DNA of 64,000 bases, taken from Caballeronia catudaia. Lineage in GTDB: Bacteria; Pseudomonadota; Gammaproteobacteria; Burkholderiales; Burkholderiaceae. The notes beneath the pieces were generated by a model. The model saw nothing but the letters and a program-made list of their open reading frames with translations, had not been told where the DNA came from and ran no database searches. The DNA is taken from contig NZ_FCOF02000005.1 in the NCBI RefSeq assembly GCF_001544755.2, positions 186,001-250,000 of the forward strand. Reading direction: 5' to 3'. Every line of letters begins with the position of its first letter. Position 1 is the stretch's first letter. Below are positions 35,386-44,385 of the stretch, in pieces. Position numbers and translations under genes: made by a program.

Positions 35386-37089
35386 TCATGCGTCCGGCGG
35401 CACGCCGAGCAGCGGCAGCGCCGCGCCGACAATGCCCGAGAACACCGGCCCGGCGACCGTGCCGCCGTAATAGGTGCCGCCCGTGGGCTCGTCGATCATC
35501 ACGGCGACGATCACGCGCGGATCGCTCATCGGTGCGATGCCGACGAAGGACGCGCGATACTTGTTCGCCGCGTACGAGCGTCCGACCTGCTTGCGCGCGG
35601 TGCCCGTCTTGCCGCCGACGCGATAGCCGTCGACCGCCGCGGCGCGGCCGGTGCCGTGATCGCCGATCGCCATTTCGAGCATGTTGCGCACGGCTTTCGC
35701 CGTCGCCGGCTTGGTCACCTGAGGAGACGCGCGGCGCGTTTCGCCCTGGATCAGCGTGGCCGCGTGAAAGCGGCCGTCGCCGGCGTATGCGGTATAGATC
35801 TGCGCGATCTGCACGAGCGACAGCGAGAGGCCGTAGCCATAGGCCATCGTCGCCTGCTCGATCGGCTTCCAGCGCTCGGGCGCCCGCAGACGCCCGGTCG
35901 CCGCGCCGGGGAAGGTCAGTTCCGGCGCGCGGCCGATGCCGTAATCGCGATACTTGTCCCAGATGGTTTGCGCGGGAATCTGCAGCGCGAGCTTCGTGAG
36001 CGCGACGTTGCTCGACATCTGCACCGCCTCGGCCACGGTGATGACGCCGTGGTTCGACGTGTCGTGAATCACGTTCGGGCCGAGCTTGAACGTGCCCGGC
36101 GCCGTGTCGATGCGCGTGTCGGGCCGCACCTTGCCGAGATCAATCGACAGCGCGGCGACGAGCGGCTTGATCGTCGAGCCGGGCTCGAAGGTATCGGTGA
36201 GCGCGCGATTGCGCAACTGCTCGCCGGTGAGCCGCGCGCGATCGTTCGGATCGAAGCTCGGATAGTTTGCGAGCGCGAGCACTTCGCCGTTTTTGGCATC
36301 GAGCACGACGACGCTGCCCGCGCGCGCCTTGTGCTTCGCGATCGCCGCCTTCAGTTGCGAATGCGCGAGCTGCTGGATGCGCCGGTCGATCGTCAACTGG
36401 ATGGTCTCGCCGTTTTGCGGAAGCGCCGGCTCGCCGATCTGCGACACCACGCGCCCGAGCCGGTCGCGGATCACTTCGCGCTGGCCGGCTTCGCCCGTGA
36501 GCCGCTTGTCGGCGGCGAGTTCGACACCTTCCTGCCCGTGATCTTCGCTATTGGTGAAACCGACCACGTGCGCCGCCGATTCGCCTTCGGGATAGAAGCG
36601 TTTCGTATCCGGCGCGAGCGTGATGCCCGCGCGCCCGATCTGCGCGATGCGCTCGGCGGTTTCCGCTTCCACCTGACGTTTGAGCAGCACGAACGCGCGG
36701 CTGCCGTCGATGCGCCGTTGCAAATCTTTCGGCGGCATGTCGAGCAGGCGCGCGATTTCGTTGCCGTGATCGCCGTCGAAGAGCTTGGGCGTCGCCCACA
36801 CTTCGTACGTGGCGAGGCTCACGGCGAGCATCGCGCCGTTGCGGTCGACGATGCGTCCGCGCGTCGCCGAGAGCGCCAGCGTGCGCTGATAGCGCTTCTG
36901 CCCTTCGCCGAGATAGAACTTGTGGTCGATCACCTGCACCCACAGCGCGCGCCCGGCGAGCGCCATGAACGCCGCCGTCACGCCGATGAGCACGAGGCGC
37001 GAGCGCCACGCCGGCAATGGATGCACGAGCACCGTGCTGCGATGATGCGTCTGGAAATCGCTGCCGCCGCGCGTCTTCTTCTTGAACAT
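35386..37089 (-). CDS. FtsI-type class B penicillin-binding protein (stand-alone copy)
   Basis: A 567-residue septal transpeptidase homologue. One N-terminal membrane helix (about 32-50) precedes a dimerisation domain (TRGRIVDRNGAMLAVS), followed by the transpeptidase domain with active-site Ser305 in STIKP, the SSN motif and Lys494 in KTGTA. It cross-links peptidoglycan in the periplasm. The start at 37089 is chosen because upstream codons read as antisense of the acetyltransferase. No mraW, ftsL or mur genes are near, so this is a second FtsI rather than the dcw copy. Confidence 0.88.
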   Translation of the reverse strand: MFKKKTRGGSDFQTHHRSTVLVHPLPAWRSRLVLIGVTAAFMALAGRALWVQVIDHKFYLGEGQKRYQRTLALSATRGRIVDRNGAMLAVSLATYEVWATPKLFDGDHGNEIARLLDMPPKDLQRRIDGSRAFVLLKRQVEAETAERIAQIGRAGITLAPDTKRFYPEGESAAHVVGFTNSEDHGQEGVELAADKRLTGEAGQREVIRDRLGRVVSQIGEPALPQNGETIQLTIDRRIQQLAHSQLKAAIAKHKARAGSVVVLDAKNGEVLALANYPSFDPNDRARLTGEQLRNRALTDTFEPGSTIKPLVAALSIDLGKVRPDTRIDTAPGTFKLGPNVIHDTSNHGVITVAEAVQMSSNVALTKLALQIPAQTIWDKYRDYGIGRAPELTFPGAATGRLRAPERWKPIEQATMAYGYGLSLSLVQIAQIYTAYAGDGRFHAATLIQGETRRASPQVTKPATAKAVRNMLEMAIGDHGTGRAAAVDGYRVGGKTGTARKQVGRSYAANKYRASFVGIAPMSDPRVIVAVMIDEPTGGTYYGGTVAGPVFSGIVGAALPLLGVPPDA

Positions 37090-37135
37090 CGTGGTCTTGT
37101 GATTAAGCTTGGTTGTGCCAGCCGGAGCGCGCGCC

Positions 37136-37972
37136 TTAGGGCAGGCGTGCGAGCGCGGCGTCGAGATCGGCGCTATCCGGCAGACGAATGCCGAGCTCGT
37201 TCTCGAGGATGCGGCGCAGTTCCGCCACGTCGCCGAGTTCGCGATGCGTGCTGCCTTCGTGTTCGTCGTGTGCTGAGAAGCGCCGGTTGAAGAGGCCGAA
37301 GCGCTTGCCTGGCGCAAGGCGCGCGGCAAGCAGGTTGTGCACGAAAATCGACTGCGACCAGGTGGACACGAAATGGTTGGCCATTTCGTAGTCGGCGTCA
37401 TACTGCGGGTCGAGGTCGAAGCGATAGACACTCGTCCACGCGCCGTTCACGAGCGCCTTCAGGATGTAGCCGTGCGGTTCGCCGGAGGCGTCGTCGAGGC
37501 GAAACGCGCCGTGAGGCGTAATTTGTTCGAGGCCGGTCTGAAGCGCGAGCGGTGCAGAGAGCGTCATGCCGCCGAAGCCGACATCGGTGAGGAAGGTGCC
37601 TTCGTCGACGTCGACGAGCAGCAGCATGTGCATGCGCGCCGGCACCTCGGGCGCTTCGCGGCCCCACAGGACGCGGCCCGCGAAGCTGCGCACGCGAAAA
37701 CCCAGCGTCTCGAGTACGCTGCGAAACAGCAGATTGTGTTCGTAGCAGTAGCCGCCGCGCCCGCTCGTGACGAGCTTGCTCTGGATGGATTGCCGGTCGA
37801 GGCTGACCGGGCGGCCGAGCAGAACGTCGAGATTTTCGAAGGGAATGGCCTGCGGATGCAGTAGATGCAGCGCGCGCAGCGTGTCGAGCGTCGGCGCTGG
37901 ACGCGCGGGTCCGCCGAAACCGATGCGCTCGAAGTAGGCGATAAGGTCGATGGAAGTATCGTGTGCGTTCAT
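37136..37972 (-). CDS. arylamine N-acetyltransferase
   Basis: A 278-residue NAT that moves acetyl from acetyl-CoA to arylamines or hydrazines. The Cys-His-Asp triad is seen as Cys76 in GGYCYEHN, the His in ARMHMLL and the Asp in TDVGFGG. The FENLDVLLG segment is also typical. The length is normal. It lies upstream of the PBP gene on the same strand, with 46 bp between, and there is no functional link visible. Confidence 0.9.
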   Translation of the reverse strand: MNAHDTSIDLIAYFERIGFGGPARPAPTLDTLRALHLLHPQAIPFENLDVLLGRPVSLDRQSIQSKLVTSGRGGYCYEHNLLFRSVLETLGFRVRSFAGRVLWGREAPEVPARMHMLLLVDVDEGTFLTDVGFGGMTLSAPLALQTGLEQITPHGAFRLDDASGEPHGYILKALVNGAWTSVYRFDLDPQYDADYEMANHFVSTWSQSIFVHNLLAARLAPGKRFGLFNRRFSAHDEHEGSTHRELGDVAELRRILENELGIRLPDSADLDAALARLP

Positions 37973-38189
37973 GAGGTGTCCCGGCCCAGGGTTGTCGACG
38001 CCGTCGTCGATGTCGCAGTGTCCGCGCGCTTGGTCGCAAGCGGGCATATTTTACGACACGAAAGGTTAAAAATTACAAAAAACATACATATTTGACTCGA
38101 ATGCCTGCGGCAGGTCGTCCGAATGAACTGTGCCGCATCGATGCAGGTCTTTCCAAGGTTCAAGCGCAACCGAGAAGGGGCGACACGCC

Positions 38190-39758
38190 ATGCAGAACGA
38201 AGCCAACGAAGCGAATCAGTCGAACCAGGCCAGTCGAGCCAACCCCGCCGCGAGCGCGACTTGCGCCGGCAAGCATCCCGCGCCGCCGTGCACGCTCGTG
38301 ATCTTCGGCGCGGGCGGCGACCTCACCAAGCGCCTCCTGATGCCGTCGCTCTACAACCTGTCCGCCGACAAGCTGCTCGACGACGACATGGAAATCATCG
38401 GCGTGAACCACGGCGAGCGCGAGACGTCCGAATGGCGCGACGAGCTCACGCAGTCGCTGCGCAAGTTCGCGGCGGACAAGGCCGCGACCTTCCACACGAC
38501 GCAATTGAACGAGGACGCGTGGAACTGGGTCGTCGGACGGCTCGAATACTTTCCCGGCGAGTTCGAGGAAGACGAAACTTTCGCTCGGCTCAAGGCGCGG
38601 CTGCAAAAGGCGAAATCGGGCAACGTCGTGTTCTATCTCGCGGTGGGTGCGCACTTTTTCGAACCGATCATCAAGCATCTCGGTGCAGCGGGGCTGCTCG
38701 AAGAAAAGGACGGCAACTTCAGGCGCATCGTGATCGAGAAGCCCTTCGGCAGCGATCTCGCCTCTGCGCAGGAACTGAATCGCTGTTTGCTCGAATTCGC
38801 GGGCGAGTCGCAGGTGTATCGCATCGATCATTTTCTCGGCAAGGACACGGTGCAGAGCATTCTCGCCGTGCGCTTCGCCAACGCGATGTTCGAGCCGGTC
38901 TGGCGGCGCGAGTACATCGACAACGTGCAGATCACGGCGGCGGAAACCATCGGCGTGGAAGGGCGCGGCAGGTTCTACGAGCAGACCGGCGCGTTTCGCG
39001 ACATGCTGCCGAACCATCTGTTCCAACTGCTCGGCATGGTGGCGATGGAGCCGCCCAATTCATTCGACGCCGAATCCGTGCGCGACCGCAAAGCCGAAGT
39101 CTTCGACGCGATCCGCCCGCTCACGGCGAACGATGTCGTGCTCGGTCAGTACGAAGCGGGACCGGCCGGTCCGGGCTATAAGGAAGAGCCGGGCGTCGCG
39201 AAGGACAGCCGCACCGAGACGTATGCGGCGGCGCGCGTGTATGTCGAGAACTGGCGCTGGGCGGGCGTGCCGTTTTACCTGCGCACCGGCAAGCGGCTGA
39301 CGGAGCGGCGCACGGAAATCTCAGTGCAACTGAAGGCCGTGCCGTTTCTGCTGTTCCGCGACACACCCGTCGATGCGCTCACGCCGAATGTTTTCACGCT
39401 GCGCATCGATCCGTCGCACGGCACGAGCTTCGACTTCAATGTGAAGGTGCCCGGGCCGGTCATGCAGATCGGCAAGGTGCGCTCGAGATTCAACTACGCG
39501 GATTTCTTCGCGGAGCGCGCGAACGTCGGCTACGAGACGCTGCTCTACGACTGCATGCTCGGCGACGCGACGCTCTTTCAGCGCGCGGACAGCATCGAGA
39601 CGGCGTGGGCGGCGGTGGATGGCGTGCTGCACCCGGATAGTCCGCTCGCCGTGCACGGCTATGCGGCGGGCAGCGCGGGACCGGCTCAGGCGGACCAACT
39701 GCTGGCGCAGGACGGCCGCACGTGGCGCTCGCTCACCGATACGCAAAAGAAGGACTGA
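38190..39758 (+). CDS. zwf: glucose-6-phosphate 1-dehydrogenase
   Basis: A 522-residue enzyme. Nucleotide-binding GAGGDL is at residues 40-45, and the substrate motif RIDHFLGK is mid-protein, with conserved EKPFG just before. It oxidises glucose 6-phosphate to 6-phosphogluconolactone, feeding the Entner-Doudoroff and pentose phosphate routes. The low-complexity first 30 residues suggest the start could be slightly downstream, but no better ATG exists. It heads an apparent operon with the glucokinase-like and HAD genes. An AT-rich leader (38060-38100) upstream probably holds the promoter. Confidence 0.92.
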   Translation: MQNEANEANQSNQASRANPAASATCAGKHPAPPCTLVIFGAGGDLTKRLLMPSLYNLSADKLLDDDMEIIGVNHGERETSEWRDELTQSLRKFAADKAATFHTTQLNEDAWNWVVGRLEYFPGEFEEDETFARLKARLQKAKSGNVVFYLAVGAHFFEPIIKHLGAAGLLEEKDGNFRRIVIEKPFGSDLASAQELNRCLLEFAGESQVYRIDHFLGKDTVQSILAVRFANAMFEPVWRREYIDNVQITAAETIGVEGRGRFYEQTGAFRDMLPNHLFQLLGMVAMEPPNSFDAESVRDRKAEVFDAIRPLTANDVVLGQYEAGPAGPGYKEEPGVAKDSRTETYAAARVYVENWRWAGVPFYLRTGKRLTERRTEISVQLKAVPFLLFRDTPVDALTPNVFTLRIDPSHGTSFDFNVKVPGPVMQIGKVRSRFNYADFFAERANVGYETLLYDCMLGDATLFQRADSIETAWAAVDGVLHPDSPLAVHGYAAGSAGPAQADQLLAQDGRTWRSLTDTQKKD

Positions 39759-39786
39759 TCTCATCCCAACCAAAAGGATAACGAGC

Positions 39787-40608
39787 GTGAGCACAGAATC
39801 CAAAGCCAAACAGAAGACGCATGTCTCTGCCGACAAACTCGCGATCAAGGCCGAGCGCATTCTCGCGATCGATATCGGCGGGACCGGGCTGAAAGCGGCC
39901 GTCATCTCCGAGGACGGCCAAATGAAGAGCGAACGCGTGCGCGTGGCGACGCCGCATCCGGCCAAGCCCGACGTGGTCGTCGAGACGTTACTGGAGTTGG
40001 TGAAGCCGATCGTTGCCGAGCCGCCGACGCATATTTCCATCGGCTTTCCGGGCGTCGTGCGCGACAACCTCGTGCTGACCGCGCCGAATCTCGGCACTCC
40101 GGCGTGGCGTGGCGTGCCGCTCGCGCAGTTGCTTTCCGAGCGCCTCGGCAACGTGCCCGCGCGCATGATCAACGACGCCGAAATGCAGGGGCTCGCGGCG
40201 ATCGAAGGGCGCGGCATCGAGATGGTATTGACGCTCGGCACGGGTGCGGGCACCGCGCTCTTTCGCGACGGCGAGCTGATGCCGCATCTGGAGCTCGCGC
40301 ATCATCCGGTCGCGAAGGACAAGACCTACGACGAATACATCGGCAATGCGGCGCGCGAGAAGGCGGGCAAGAAGCGCTGGAGCCGGCGCGTGGAGAAGAT
40401 CATCGGCATTCTCGCGACGCTCGTGAACTACGACAAGCTGTATATCGGCGGCGGCAATTCGGCGAACATCAAGTTCAAGCTGCCGGATAACGTCGTGATC
40501 GTGTCGAATGCGGCGGGCATCGAAGGCGGCGCGCGGCTGTGGCATCCGCGCTCGGTGCGCGAGACGCGCCAGTTGCCGCACTTCAATCAGCGGGAAGGGG
40601 CGCATTGA
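39787..40608 (+). CDS. ROK-family polyphosphate glucokinase-like kinase
   Basis: A 273-residue ROK kinase. Phosphate-binding DIGGTG is at residues 29-34, with a GFPGVV strand, APNLG..W, NDAE with the catalytic Asp, and TLGTGAGTAL. The NYDKLYIGGGNS end resembles polyphosphate/ATP glucokinases of actinobacteria more than E. coli Glk. Start is GTG with AAAAGGA upstream; the frame is open from 39619 inside zwf. It lies 28 bp after zwf and its stop overlaps the next start (TGATG), so it probably makes glucose 6-phosphate for zwf. Phosphate donor is not proven. Confidence 0.8.
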   Translation: MSTESKAKQKTHVSADKLAIKAERILAIDIGGTGLKAAVISEDGQMKSERVRVATPHPAKPDVVVETLLELVKPIVAEPPTHISIGFPGVVRDNLVLTAPNLGTPAWRGVPLAQLLSERLGNVPARMINDAEMQGLAAIEGRGIEMVLTLGTGAGTALFRDGELMPHLELAHHPVAKDKTYDEYIGNAAREKAGKKRWSRRVEKIIGILATLVNYDKLYIGGGNSANIKFKLPDNVVIVSNAAGIEGGARLWHPRSVRETRQLPHFNQREGAH

Positions 40609-41501
40609 TGAACGCCAACGGTAAATCCGGGCTCTTCAGCGCGGCCGGCGACAGCGCCGCGGCCTTCGAGGCGCTCGCCCAGGCGGAACTAGTCGTGACA
40701 GATTGCGACGGCACGCTGCTCTATACCGACAAGACGCTCGGCCAGCCCGCCATCGACGCGGTGCGCCGCCTGCGCGAAGCCGGCGTGCGCTTCACGGTGG
40801 CGAGCAGCCGGCCGGGCAAGGGCATGCGGCATATCGTCGAGCCGCTCGGCATCGACATGCCGTACGCGTCGTATAACGGCGGCAGCCTGGTGAGGCCGAA
40901 GACGTGGGAGGTGTTGTCGTCGCACAAGCTGCCGCGCGATGTCGTGCAGACGTCGCTCGAAGCGTTCGCGGCCGCGAATGTCGATGTGTGGGTCTTCATC
41001 GACGACAACTGGTATCTCACCAATCGCGATGCGGCCTACGTTCCGCTCGAAACGCGCACGGTCGGCTACGAGGGCGTGCTCGTCACGCGCTTCGACGACG
41101 TCGATCTCGATGCGGTCGACAAGATCGTCGGCTCGACGGCCGATACGGCGCTGCTCGCACGCGTCGAGCCGGCGTTGCAAAAGCAATTGGAAGGACGCGG
41201 CCATGCGGCGCGCTCGCAGACCTATTACCTCGACGTGACAAGCCTCGAAGCGAACAAGGGCACGGCGGTGCGCGAACTCGCGCGCATCGCAAACGTGCCA
41301 TTGGAACGCGTGGCCGTGCTCGGCGACATGGGCAACGACATGGCGATGTTCGAGATCGCGGGTGTCTCGATCGCGATGGGACAGGCGTCGGAAACCGTGC
41401 AGCGTCACGCGAGCCTGGTCTCGAAGAGCAACGACGAAGACGGCTTCGCGATCGGCATCGATGCGCTGCTGGCGGCGCGTCATGAGGCTCGAAGCGGGTA
41501 G
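40608..41501 (+). CDS. Cof-type HAD-IIB phosphatase
   Basis: A 297-residue haloacid dehalogenase-like hydrolase. Motif I is DCDGT with Asp32 and Asp34, a SSRPGKG motif II region follows, and motif IV is GDMGNDMAM. The cap is of the Cof (IIB) type. It overlaps the kinase stop by one base (TGATG), so it is translationally coupled to the sugar kinase. It probably dephosphorylates a sugar phosphate; which one is unknown. Confidence 0.85.
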   Translation: MNANGKSGLFSAAGDSAAAFEALAQAELVVTDCDGTLLYTDKTLGQPAIDAVRRLREAGVRFTVASSRPGKGMRHIVEPLGIDMPYASYNGGSLVRPKTWEVLSSHKLPRDVVQTSLEAFAAANVDVWVFIDDNWYLTNRDAAYVPLETRTVGYEGVLVTRFDDVDLDAVDKIVGSTADTALLARVEPALQKQLEGRGHAARSQTYYLDVTSLEANKGTAVRELARIANVPLERVAVLGDMGNDMAMFEIAGVSIAMGQASETVQRHASLVSKSNDEDGFAIGIDALLAARHEARSG

Positions 41502-41630
41502 GGCAGGCATCGACGCGAGGCGCCGCCAGCGTGGCGAAGCGCGAGGCGTCGAAGTACAGGCGATCCGCGACAGGTTCAGAAGCGTGTGCTGCGGATCAGG
41601 CTCACGCCGGTTGCAGGAATACGATGAAAA

Positions 41631-41897
41631 TCAGCGACGGCGCATCGGTGCGCGCGGGCCGCCGCCGCTTGCGCGTTCGTCTTTGTGACGGAAGTTGATG
41701 CGGCCCTTGGTCAGGTCGTACACCGAAAGTTCCAGCGTCACGCGGTCGCCAGCCAGAATTCGGATGTGATTCTTGCGCATGCGGCCCGAGGCGTACGCGC
41801 CTACGACGACGCCGTTGTCCAGCGTCACGCGATAGCGGCTGTCGGGAAGCACTTCGTCAACGATACCGTCGAGTTCGATGAGTTCTTCTTTCGCCAT
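41631..41897 (-). CDS. infA: translation initiation factor IF-1, long paralogue
   Basis: An 88-residue IF-1 with the full OB-fold ([19 protein letters not shown], then [19 protein letters not shown]). A basic extension of about 15 residues (ending GPRAPMRRR) goes beyond the normal 72-residue form. The ribosome site is GGAG before the ATG. It is not beside ribosomal protein genes, so it is the second infA found in Burkholderia relatives, possibly used under particular conditions such as cold. Confidence 0.9.
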   Translation of the reverse strand: MAKEELIELDGIVDEVLPDSRYRVTLDNGVVVGAYASGRMRKNHIRILAGDRVTLELSVYDLTKGRINFRHKDERASGGGPRAPMRRR

Positions 41898-42396
41898 ATG
41901 GGGCTCCTGTGGTCAGTTGTAATGGGTGCTGCTTGCACATCGTACGGCTCCAGCGTGTAACGCCGAAGAACGGCCACGCGACGACGTCAGGCGCGCAATC
42001 GCGTCGCTACGAAACGTAAGAGGCGATACAAAGCGCGGCCCGGCACGTCCGGCACGTAAAACGTGCGTTTCGGAGCGCGCCGCGTCTCTCTTTCAGGCTC
42101 GTCGTGAGCTTGACGGCATAGGCCGGACGACCGTGCGTGCCGCGTTGGCGGCGCGCCGTGGCCGGCATGACCGGGACGGCGACATCGGCGAACAGCGAAG
42201 CCGACGTGCAAGTTGAAACGAAAAGCGGTGAATCCGGGAAGTGAGCGCGTTTGCGATACGCTTACGTCATATGCGGTCGAGGGGGCAATTTGCAAGCCCC
42301 GCTGACATTCTCGCGCAAATCGGTTGATTAGACAATGAAATTCGCCCGAAGGTTCCTTCTCCGGCGCTTTCCGTTGCGCGGGTGACGCGCTCGTTG
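41898..42396. other. gene-free stretch between infA and corA
   Basis: About 500 bases. A leftward open frame crosses it and continues into the end of corA, but it has no recognisable product and no ribosome site. The promoter of infA must lie here. No hairpin with a T run was found. Confidence 0.45.
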
Positions 42397-43374
42397 CTAT
42401 AGCCATCCGACTTTCTTGAAACGCCAGTACAGCACCAGGTCGACGACCAGCATGACGGCGAGACACGTCGGATAGCCGTAGACCCAGTCCAGTTCCGGGA
42501 TGCTCTTGAAGTTCATGCCGTAGATGCCGGCGATCATCGTCGGCACGGCGAAGAGCGCGGCGAACGAGCCGAGGCGCTTGGTCACTTCGCTTTCCGCGAG
42601 CGCGATCAGGCCGAGATTGACCTGAATCGCCGTGACGATCATTTCCCGCCGCCCCTCGATGGTCTTCACGATGCGCAGCAGGTGATCGTACACGTCGCGA
42701 AAATATTCCTGCATGCCGGAACAGACGCCGGGCGAGCGCCCGCCATACAGTTTGCTGACGGCTTCGAGCAGCGGCGCCGTGTGATGCTGAAGGATCGTCA
42801 TGCGACGCTTCAGCGAATACAGATCCTCGATGATCTCGCGCGATTCCACCGAGCCCTTCTGCTCGAAGATGCGCTCTTCCACTTCATCCACTTCGGCGCC
42901 GAGCGTCTCGAGCACGGGGAAGTATCGATCGACGACCGCATCGAGCAGCGCGTACATCACGAAAGCGGGCCCGTGCTTGAGCAGATGCGGCTCGCGCTCG
43001 CAGCGCTTGCGCACTTCCTGAAAACCCTGCGTCGTGCGATTGCGCACCGAGAGCACGTAGTTCCTGCCGACGAACACGTTCATCTCGCCAACGAGCACTT
43101 CGCCTTCTTCGTCGAACTCGACCGTGTGAAAGACCGCGAACAGCGAGTCGCCGTATTCCTCGATCTTCGGACGCTGATGACCGTGCTGCGCATCTTCGAC
43201 CGCCAGTTCGTGCAGTCCGAACTGATGCGTCATGTGCGCGAGTTCGCCGGGACCGGGCTCTTTCAATGCAACCCAAATGAAAGAGTCGGGCAGATCCCGA
43301 TACGCATTGATATCGTCGATATCCACATCCGCGAGCTTTCGGCCGTTCTGATAAGCCGCGCAATTGACCAGCAT
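42397..43374 (-). CDS. corA: CorA-family magnesium/cobalt channel
   Basis: A 325-residue divalent cation channel. The long cytoplasmic alpha/beta domain is followed by two C-terminal helices, with the signature YGMNF loop (Gly-Met-Asn at 286-288) between them and a basic end (FKKVGWL). It forms an inner-membrane pentamer. The start at 43374 is the ATG opening the standard N-terminus. Transport of Mg2+ (or Co2+) is known for the family; specificity is not shown here. Confidence 0.92.
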   Translation of the reverse strand: MLVNCAAYQNGRKLADVDIDDINAYRDLPDSFIWVALKEPGPGELAHMTHQFGLHELAVEDAQHGHQRPKIEEYGDSLFAVFHTVEFDEEGEVLVGEMNVFVGRNYVLSVRNRTTQGFQEVRKRCEREPHLLKHGPAFVMYALLDAVVDRYFPVLETLGAEVDEVEERIFEQKGSVESREIIEDLYSLKRRMTILQHHTAPLLEAVSKLYGGRSPGVCSGMQEYFRDVYDHLLRIVKTIEGRREMIVTAIQVNLGLIALAESEVTKRLGSFAALFAVPTMIAGIYGMNFKSIPELDWVYGYPTCLAVMLVVDLVLYWRFKKVGWL

Positions 43375-43540
43375 GGGCGCCCTTTATAGTTCTGTCGATG
43401 TGATGGGCCACGCGTCGATGGGCGCTCGAAGTCGCGTGATTCGCTTGGGGCGCGGGCGCGTGGCCTTCATCACCGAATCTTAGCTGGACATGCGAGCGGT
43501 TGCCAACGAGCGTCCATCGAGCGGGGCTCATTGCTTGACG

Positions 43541-43975
43541 TCAGTTCGCGGCGAGATCGATTCCGTACTCAGGCGGACTCGGCAGCGACGGCACATGAGT
43601 GGGCTGCGAATCGAACTTGGTGAGCTTGCCCTCGACCGTCGCGCCGATATCCATGCGCAATTTCTGATAGAAGATGTTGCCCGTCACGCGCGCGTTGGAC
43701 TGAAGCTCGACGAAATGCGCGACGGTGACATCGCCGGTGACGCAGCCGTTGATGATGACGTCGTAGGCGCTGACGTTGCCGCGAATCGCGCCTTGGTCGC
43801 TGACTACGAGCAGCGTCTCTTCGCCAGGGCGGCCCGTCACGTTGCCGGTGACCTGGCCGTCCATGCGCAGGCCTTCGCTGAACTCGAGATCGCCCGAAAT
43901 GTGGACATTATGCGCGATGAGCGTCGCGAGCTTCGCGAGCTTGACGTTGTTGGGATCTTTCTTCGATGAAAACAT
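43541..43975 (-). CDS. bactofilin (polymer-forming cytoskeletal protein)
   Basis: A 144-residue bactofilin with the beta-helical core: recurring short strands such as VHISGDLEF, LRMDGQVTGNVTG and ARVTGNIFYQKLRM. These proteins polymerise without nucleotide and localise cell-wall enzymes. It is the last of three leftward genes after an M23 peptidase and a coiled-coil membrane protein, a grouping known from cell-shape systems such as Helicobacter CcmA with Csd peptidases. Confidence 0.88.
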   Translation of the reverse strand: MFSSKKDPNNVKLAKLATLIAHNVHISGDLEFSEGLRMDGQVTGNVTGRPGEETLLVVSDQGAIRGNVSAYDVIINGCVTGDVTVAHFVELQSNARVTGNIFYQKLRMDIGATVEGKLTKFDSQPTHVPSLPSPPEYGIDLAAN

Positions 43976-44022
43976 CTCGGGTCCTTGCGATGCAGTAAAA
44001 GGGTTGCGTGAAGCGCGCGGCT

Positions 44023-44385
44023 TCAGTTGGGTGCGTGCTGTTTCCTGAGGAATGCGAGGTCCGTCTGGAGGCGCTGGATTTCGGCGGTGCTCTCGGTCAC
44101 GCGCTGCTCGAGCGACGCACGGCTCGCCGCTTCCTGCTCGAACGCGAACTGTGCGTGCGCGAGCTGCTCGCGCAGCTTCTGTTCGGAGACGGGCGGCGCG
44201 CAGAGCGTATCGAGCTTGCGCACCTCTTCATGCGAGCGCTTGAGCGCGAAGCCCGCGGCGGCGAGGGCCGTCATGGCGCACACGGCCGCGATCAAGCCCA
44301 GCCAGATGCCCGCGCCGCGCTTGGGCGTAAGCGAATAGGACTGGCGAGTGAGCAGCGATCGCCGCTTCAAATCAACTTTGCGCAT
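44023..44385 (-). CDS. coiled-coil membrane protein between M23 peptidase and bactofilin
   Basis: A 120-residue protein. A basic cytoplasmic start and one membrane helix (about residues 26-48) are followed by a C-terminal coiled coil (SEQKLREQLAHAQFAFEQE and onwards) in the periplasm. It overlaps the end of the peptidase gene by 14 bp and precedes the bactofilin by 47 bp. The layout suggests it links the peptidase to the bactofilin filament, but the link is inferred. No named family. Confidence 0.7.
   Translation of the reverse strand: MRKVDLKRRSLLTRQSYSLTPKRGAGIWLGLIAAVCAMTALAAAGFALKRSHEEVRKLDTLCAPPVSEQKLREQLAHAQFAFEQEAASRASLEQRVTESTAEIQRLQTDLAFLRKQHAPN

Noticed and set aside
38060..38110. 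Possible HexR operator upstream of zwf
   Set aside because: Only one half of the expected palindrome (TGTAATTTTT on the lower strand) is present.
41987..42466. 159-codon leftward frame overlapping the end of corA
   Set aside because: It overlaps a clear gene, has no ribosome site and no recognisable product.
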